9,243 bases of DNA from positions 1 through 9,243 of the forward strand of contig JAQVPP010000019.1 of the NCBI GenBank assembly GCA_028702045.1. Direction: 5' to 3'. The DNA comes from Minisyncoccota bacterium. GTDB taxonomy: Bacteria; Patescibacteriota; Minisyncoccia; UBA6257; JAKLIH01. Below are positions 5,579-9,243 of the stretch, piece by piece. Below the pieces are notes generated by a model. That model saw only the letters and a list, made by a program, of their open reading frames with translations, did no database searches and was not told the origin of the DNA. Numbering within the stretch: position 1 is the stretch's first letter; every line of letters starts with the position of its first letter. The position numbers and the translations under genes were made by a program.

Positions 5579-7423
5579 TTATATTGTAGAAATAGGATCA
5601 ATATCTATTTTCCAATTTTTATCTAGCTTGTTTAAAAGAAAGTTTCTTTTTTTAAGATCTGATGGCTTTATTAAGTATTCTTTTGCAAGGATTGTTTTAA
5701 TGAGAATATTATATATATAGAAATCATTTTCTTTTTCGTTTAGTATTGGATATGGTTTTGATATTTCTATTATATTTTGTAGATTGTTTTTATTGATGAG
5801 GTTCTGTAGTGTTTTGTATGTGTTAAATACTTCTACTTCTAGTTTTGTTTTATTTTTGTTTTTTAAAGAAATTTTAGTAAGTTGGGAGAAAGGAGGGTAG
5901 TTTAGTTGTTTTTGAATTTTTAGATTTTGTGTATATATTTCTTTTATTTTATTTCCTTTAAAATTTGAAAATATTTTTGTATTTTTAAAATATGTTTGGA
6001 TAATTAATTTCTTGTTTGTTTTATTTTTTAATTTGAGAAGATATTGGATTATTTTTTCCTCTTGGTTTCATTCTGGAAATATGAATAAATGGTCTAGGGA
6101 TAAAGAAACAACTAGGTCAGTATTTATAATATTAGGATCAAATATTACTTGAGTGCCTATAAGGTGTTTGTTAGTTTCATTAAACTTTTGGATTATTTCT
6201 TGTTTGTTTTTTGTATCTTTTGTGAGAATTAGATAGTTGTCTAGTTCTTTTTTTATTTTATCAATACCAAAGCCAATTGTCTCTAGTAGGATGTTATTAC
6301 AGTTAGGACATTTGTTTGGGATATCTATTTTTGAATTACAGCTAGGACAAATTAGCTTTTTTTGAGTTTTGTTGATTGATAGTGGGGTATTGCATTTTTC
6401 ACACTTGACTATTGTGTTGCAGTCAGGACAAATCAAAGCATTGGCAAAGTTTTTGTTATTTAAGAAAATAATTGATTTTTTTGTTAATTGTTTTTGAATT
6501 AAGGGGGATATATGTTTTTGTTGTTCTGATTTGTTAGTTGTATTTTTATGAATAATTATATCTGTTTGTATGTCTTTTTTTTCTGGTTTGATTAGGATGT
6601 AGTTTTGGTTTTTTAGTTTTAGATATGAAAACTCATTTGTCTGGATAATTAGTTGAGAATTAGTTTGTTTGGATAAATATTTAGCTAAAGTAATTGTGTT
6701 GTAATATGGTTTTTGATCTCATGATTTATAGTAGTCACTATCATAGTCTACTACTACTATATTAGCTAAATTAGAAAAAGGTAAAAAAATTGATTTTTTA
6801 TTTCCTATTATTATACAAGATTGATTAGCAAGTAGTGCTTGCCAGGTTTTATTTAAATTGGTTTGCTTGTTTATATTAAATAAGTTTTCAAAAATATTTT
6901 TTAAATTATTTTCTATATATTCTGCATGATCTACTGTTGGACACAGTATGAGAGTTTGTTTTTTGTTTTCAATATTAGTATATAGATAGGGAAGTATTTT
7001 GTTTAGAAAATAATTTTCTGTAGTTTGTTTTTGGATTATTTTTGTTTCTTTTGTCTCTGCTTCTTTTATTAAGTAATTGGTAAGTGATTTGATGTTACTA
7101 GGAAGAAGGGTTTTGATTGTCTTGGATAGGTTACAGTTATAGTAAAGAGAAAAGAAGTTTATTAAATTAAAATATTCTTGAGTCAATATATTTTTATTTA
7201 ATATTATTTTTGAGATTTTTTTTAATTTAAATTTACTTTTTTTGATTAAAGTTTTATTGGTTAAGAGGTTGGTAGAAGAAATAACAAGTCCATATATGTT
7301 TGCATTATTTAGTTTAATAGAAACTATACTGCCTTTTTGTATATTTTCATTAGCATAGTAAAAGAGTATTTGGTCTATTTCTTTGGGTAAGTTAACTATA
7401 GGGATTATTTCTATTAAAAACAT
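5579..7423 (-). CDS. priA: Primosomal protein PriA-like, helicase motifs lost
   Basis: A 614-residue protein, close to the usual PriA length once UGA at 6719-6721 and 6068-6070 are read as Trp 235 and 452. Residues 1-105 match the PriA 3'-DNA-binding domain (KGSIVSIKLNNANIYGLVIS, YYNCNLSKTIKTLLPS). Eight zinc-binding Cys at 332, 335, 341, 344, 359, 362, 372 and 375 have the same spacing as in E. coli PriA. YKSWDQKPYY, GTQ (423-425), LIIQTY, NYPPF and the C-terminal IDIDP are also kept. By contrast the Walker A place reads QKQTTENYF, with no GSGKT. DEEH is replaced by DYDS (226-229), SATPS by QTNEFS, and QVAGRAGR is gone. ATP-driven unwinding is therefore unlikely, though fork binding and helicase loading may remain, as proposed for actinobacterial PriA. 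A possible promoter has an extended -10 at 7444-7449. No terminator separates it from the pilin gene. Confidence 0.85.
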
Positions 7424-7443
7424 ATTTTTTGTTTATTTCTACT

Positions 7444-7472
7444 ATTTTAACATATTTTTTAAGTAGTTGCAT
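7444..7472 (-). promoter_or_regulatory. Possible priA promoter sharing its -35 with the divergent gene
   Basis: On the minus strand, ATGCAA (7467-7472) is followed by a 17-base spacer and an extended -10, TGTTAAAAT (TAAAAT at 7444-7449). The transcript would have a leader of roughly 13 bases before the ATG at 7423. The -35 is only a half match to consensus. Confidence 0.35.
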
Positions 7473-7495
7473 TAGGTTGATTTTTTTGTTAAAAT
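7467..7495 (+). promoter_or_regulatory. Promoter of the protease-rplI operon
   Basis: TTGCAT (7467-7472), a 17-base spacer, then an extended -10, TGTTAAAAT (TAAAAT at 7490-7495). The leader would be about 22 bases. The TTGCAT hexamer lies exactly midway between this -10 and the opposing one. Confidence 0.5.
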
Positions 7496-7523
7496 TATTT
7501 TGTATAAAGTTAAAAAAAGAAAG

Positions 7524-8813
7524 ATGTTTAAAAAATCTTTAGGAAAAAAAGTTTTTGAATTCAAGAACATAAAAGAAGAATGAGTTTTTTTATGTTTTTT
7601 AATTTTTGTAATTATTTTTTCTTTGTTTTTTGGGTTTTTGATAGGTAGGCAAAATACAGAGATTGAGAAAAATCCTGTTATTTTAGTTAAGTCTATTATT
7701 TCAGATAAACCTGATACTAATGTAGACATATCTGTATTTTGACAGGTCTGGAATACTATTAAAGAGAAATATGTAGAGAGGCAAGATTTAACAGATGAGA
7801 AATTAATGGAAGGAGCAATCAATGGGCTAGTCTATTCTTTAGAGGATCCTTTTTCTGAATTTTTAAATAAAGAGAATAAGGCTGAACTTGATTCAGAGCT
7901 AGAAGGTTCTTTTGAGGGAATAGGGGCAGAGATAACTAAAAAAGATAATTCTATTGTTATAGTGGCTCCACTTGCAGGATCTCCTGCACAAGAAGCTGGT
8001 CTGCGTGCTCAAGATGTTATTTTAGAAGTTAATGGCGAATCTACTAGAGACTGGACAACTAATGATGTGGTTAAGAAAGTTAGAGGAAAAAATGGAACTG
8101 AAGTAAATTTAGTTATTTATAGAGAAAGTACTAAAGAGGAACTAGAGATAGTTGTAAAAAGAGGTGTAATTAGTTTACCTTCAGTAGATGTAGAGATGTT
8201 GGATAATTCTGTTGCTTTAGTAAAAATATATAACTTTTACGAGCCACTTGTTAGTGAGTTTGACCGTATTGTTCCCCAATTAACTAAAAAGAATGTTAAG
8301 GGGATTGTGGTTGACTTAAGGAGTAATCCAGGAGGATATTTAGATACATATGTTATTATGGGAAATCACTTCTTTAGTAAAGGTAGGAAATTATTAATTG
8401 AAGATTTTAATGGAGATAGACCAACTAAGGTCTATAAGACAGAAATAAATGGAGAACTTAAAGATATTCCTATGGTAGTGCTTATTAATGAAGGTACTGC
8501 TAGTGCAGCTGAGATTTTAGCAGGTGCATTAAGAGATAATAGAGATGTGAAGATTGTTGGTAAAACTTCTTTTGGTAAAGGGAGTGTTCAGGAATTAATA
8601 CCTCTTTCAGGTGAGAATCAATTAAAATTAACTATTGCTAAATGGTTAACTCCTAAGGGACATAGCATATCTGAAGAAGGGATAAAGCCTGATTATGAAG
8701 TAGAGTTACCAGAAGATTATTATCAAGGCAAAAGTTCTTTTGATATAGGTGATCTAAAAGAAGATTTGCAACTTAAAAAGGCATACGATGTTTTAAAAAA
8801 TCAAATAAAATAA
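7524..8813 (+). CDS. S41 family carboxy-terminal processing protease (CtpA/Prc type)
   Basis: A 429-residue protease with a single membrane anchor and an external catalytic part. In order: a basic start, a transmembrane helix at about 20-41 (WVFLCFLIFVIIFSLFFGFL), FWQVWNTIKEKYV (72-84), a PDZ domain (about 132-213, GIGAEI to the LRAQDVILEVNG ligand groove), and the S41 core. The Ser-Lys pair is complete: S327 in GTASAAEI and K352 in SFGKGSVQ, with Q356, the same 25- and 4-residue spacing as S430, K455 and Q459 of E. coli Prc. It trims C-termini of envelope proteins or degrades misfolded ones. ATG 7524 is preferred because it adds the anchor. UGA at 7581-7583 and 7740-7742 encodes Trp 20 and Trp 73; the second lies in the conserved FWxVW. 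It is cotranscribed with rplI, which starts 4 bases after its stop. Confidence 0.93.
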
Positions 8814-8817
8814 AATT

Positions 8818-9243
8818 ATGAAAGTATTATTATTAAAAGATGTTGTTAATGTAGGAAAAAAATATGATATCAAAGAAGTTAGTATGGGATATTTTAGGAA
8901 TTTTTTAGATAAGAATGGTTATGCTAAAATAGCTACACCTGATATTATTAAAAAAGCAAAATTAGACAAAGAAAAAGAAATTGCCAAACAAGCAGAGATA
9001 AAAGAGAAAAATCAAGAAATTGCAAAACAAATTCAAAATATTAATTTTTTAGGATTTAAATTAAAGTTTGCTGAAAATGGGAAAGAAGCATTTGAGTCTT
9101 TAAAAGTAAAGGAAGTAGTAGATAAGTTACAAGAGAAGTATTCTATTGTTTTGCCTGAGAAAGTAAAGATCAATATGCCAAGCGTAAAGACAAAAGGGGA
9201 ACATGAGGCTGAAATTAAGTTAGATTCTGATACTGTTGTTAAA
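8818..9243 (+). CDS. rplI: Ribosomal protein L9 (bL9), 3' end outside window
   Basis: 142 codons run to the right edge with no stop, close to the normal length of about 150, so only a few residues are missing. The N-domain MKVLLLKDVVNVGKKYDIKE followed by SMGYFRNFLDKNGYAKIAT is the classic L9 rRNA-binding fold. A Lys/Glu-rich connecting helix (about 46-72) leads to the C-domain, with NGKEAFESLKVKEVVDKLQ and later KTKGEHEAEIKL. L9 binds 23S rRNA near the L1 stalk and helps keep the reading frame. It contains no Trp codon. It starts 4 bases after the protease stop with no Shine-Dalgarno, implying translational coupling. Many CPR groups are reported to lack L9, so its presence narrows the lineage. 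Confidence 0.95.
   Translation, partial: MKVLLLKDVVNVGKKYDIKEVSMGYFRNFLDKNGYAKIATPDIIKKAKLDKEKEIAKQAEIKEKNQEIAKQIQNINFLGFKLKFAENGKEAFESLKVKEVVDKLQEKYSIVLPEKVKINMPSVKTKGEHEAEIKLDSDTVVK

Noticed and set aside
5404..5601. 65-codon minus-strand frame
   Set aside because: It runs opposite the end of the pilin and overlaps the priA C-terminus in another frame; its translation is low in complexity.
5523..5720. 65-codon plus-strand frame spanning the pilin end and priA
   Set aside because: It overlaps two better-supported genes in other frames and shows no domain.
7472..7822. 116-codon minus-strand frame opposite the protease N-terminus
   Set aside because: It covers the protease promoter, anchor and FWQVW motif on the other strand and has no recognisable features of its own.
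1..9243. UGA as glycine (Gracilibacteria/Absconditabacteria code)
   Set aside because: UGA falls on conserved Trp positions in several families, and the UCA tRNA has tRNA-Trp identity features, not those of tRNA-Gly.

Overview
The window is very AT-rich and reads sensibly only if UGA is translated as tryptophan. By hand count about 31 in-frame UGA codons, against about 19 UGG, fall inside nine of the ten protein genes. Several sit where the protein family has a conserved Trp: the GGW of a fibrinogen-like domain, FWQVW before an S41 protease, and YKSWDQ in PriA. The window also carries the matching decoder, a tRNA-Trp with anticodon UCA. All nine complete or terminal reading frames end in TAA or TAG. 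A prepilin with a G|FTLVE signal, a fibrinogen-like pilin tail, a small-genome PriA, CtpA, L9 and several short conserved unknowns suggest a Patescibacteria (CPR)-type bacterium. The lineage is an inference. UGA=Trp differs from the UGA=Gly code of Gracilibacteria and Absconditabacteria.

Layout from the left. At 1-820 is the 3' part of a NodB-fold (polysaccharide deacetylase-like) gene, closed by a GNRA-loop terminator. Two similar promoters then lead into a two-gene operon (963-2063): a small conserved unknown and a membrane-anchored unknown, with a terminator after it. The stretch 2064-2551 has no protein gene. It holds tRNA-Gln(CUG), an inverted-repeat/terminator region, tRNA-Trp(UCA) with its own promoter, and the promoter of the next operon. 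That operon (2552-4267) encodes a DUF3307-like membrane protein, a predicted 8-oxoguanine DNA glycosylase/lyase of the Ogg2 type, and a seven-helix membrane protein.

A separate promoter drives a minor-pilin gene (4334-5574) with a C-terminal fibrinogen-like domain. It is interrupted by a frameshift that looks like loss of one TGCA unit. priA lies on the opposite strand (5579-7423), only 4 bp from the pilin stop. Its zinc-binding core is intact but its helicase motifs are gone. A symmetric divergent promoter region separates priA from an S41 carboxy-terminal protease gene (7524-8813), which is followed after 4 bp by rplI (ribosomal protein L9), cut by the right edge.

Most genes have A/T-rich leaders without a Shine-Dalgarno sequence. 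The genes are mostly housekeeping or envelope functions. I see no transposase, integrase, CRISPR array, or defence or toxin module. The main points of interest are the recoded UGA with its tRNA, the motif-less PriA, the pilin-lectin-like fusion with its frameshift, and the deacetylase-like protein lacking its metal histidines.
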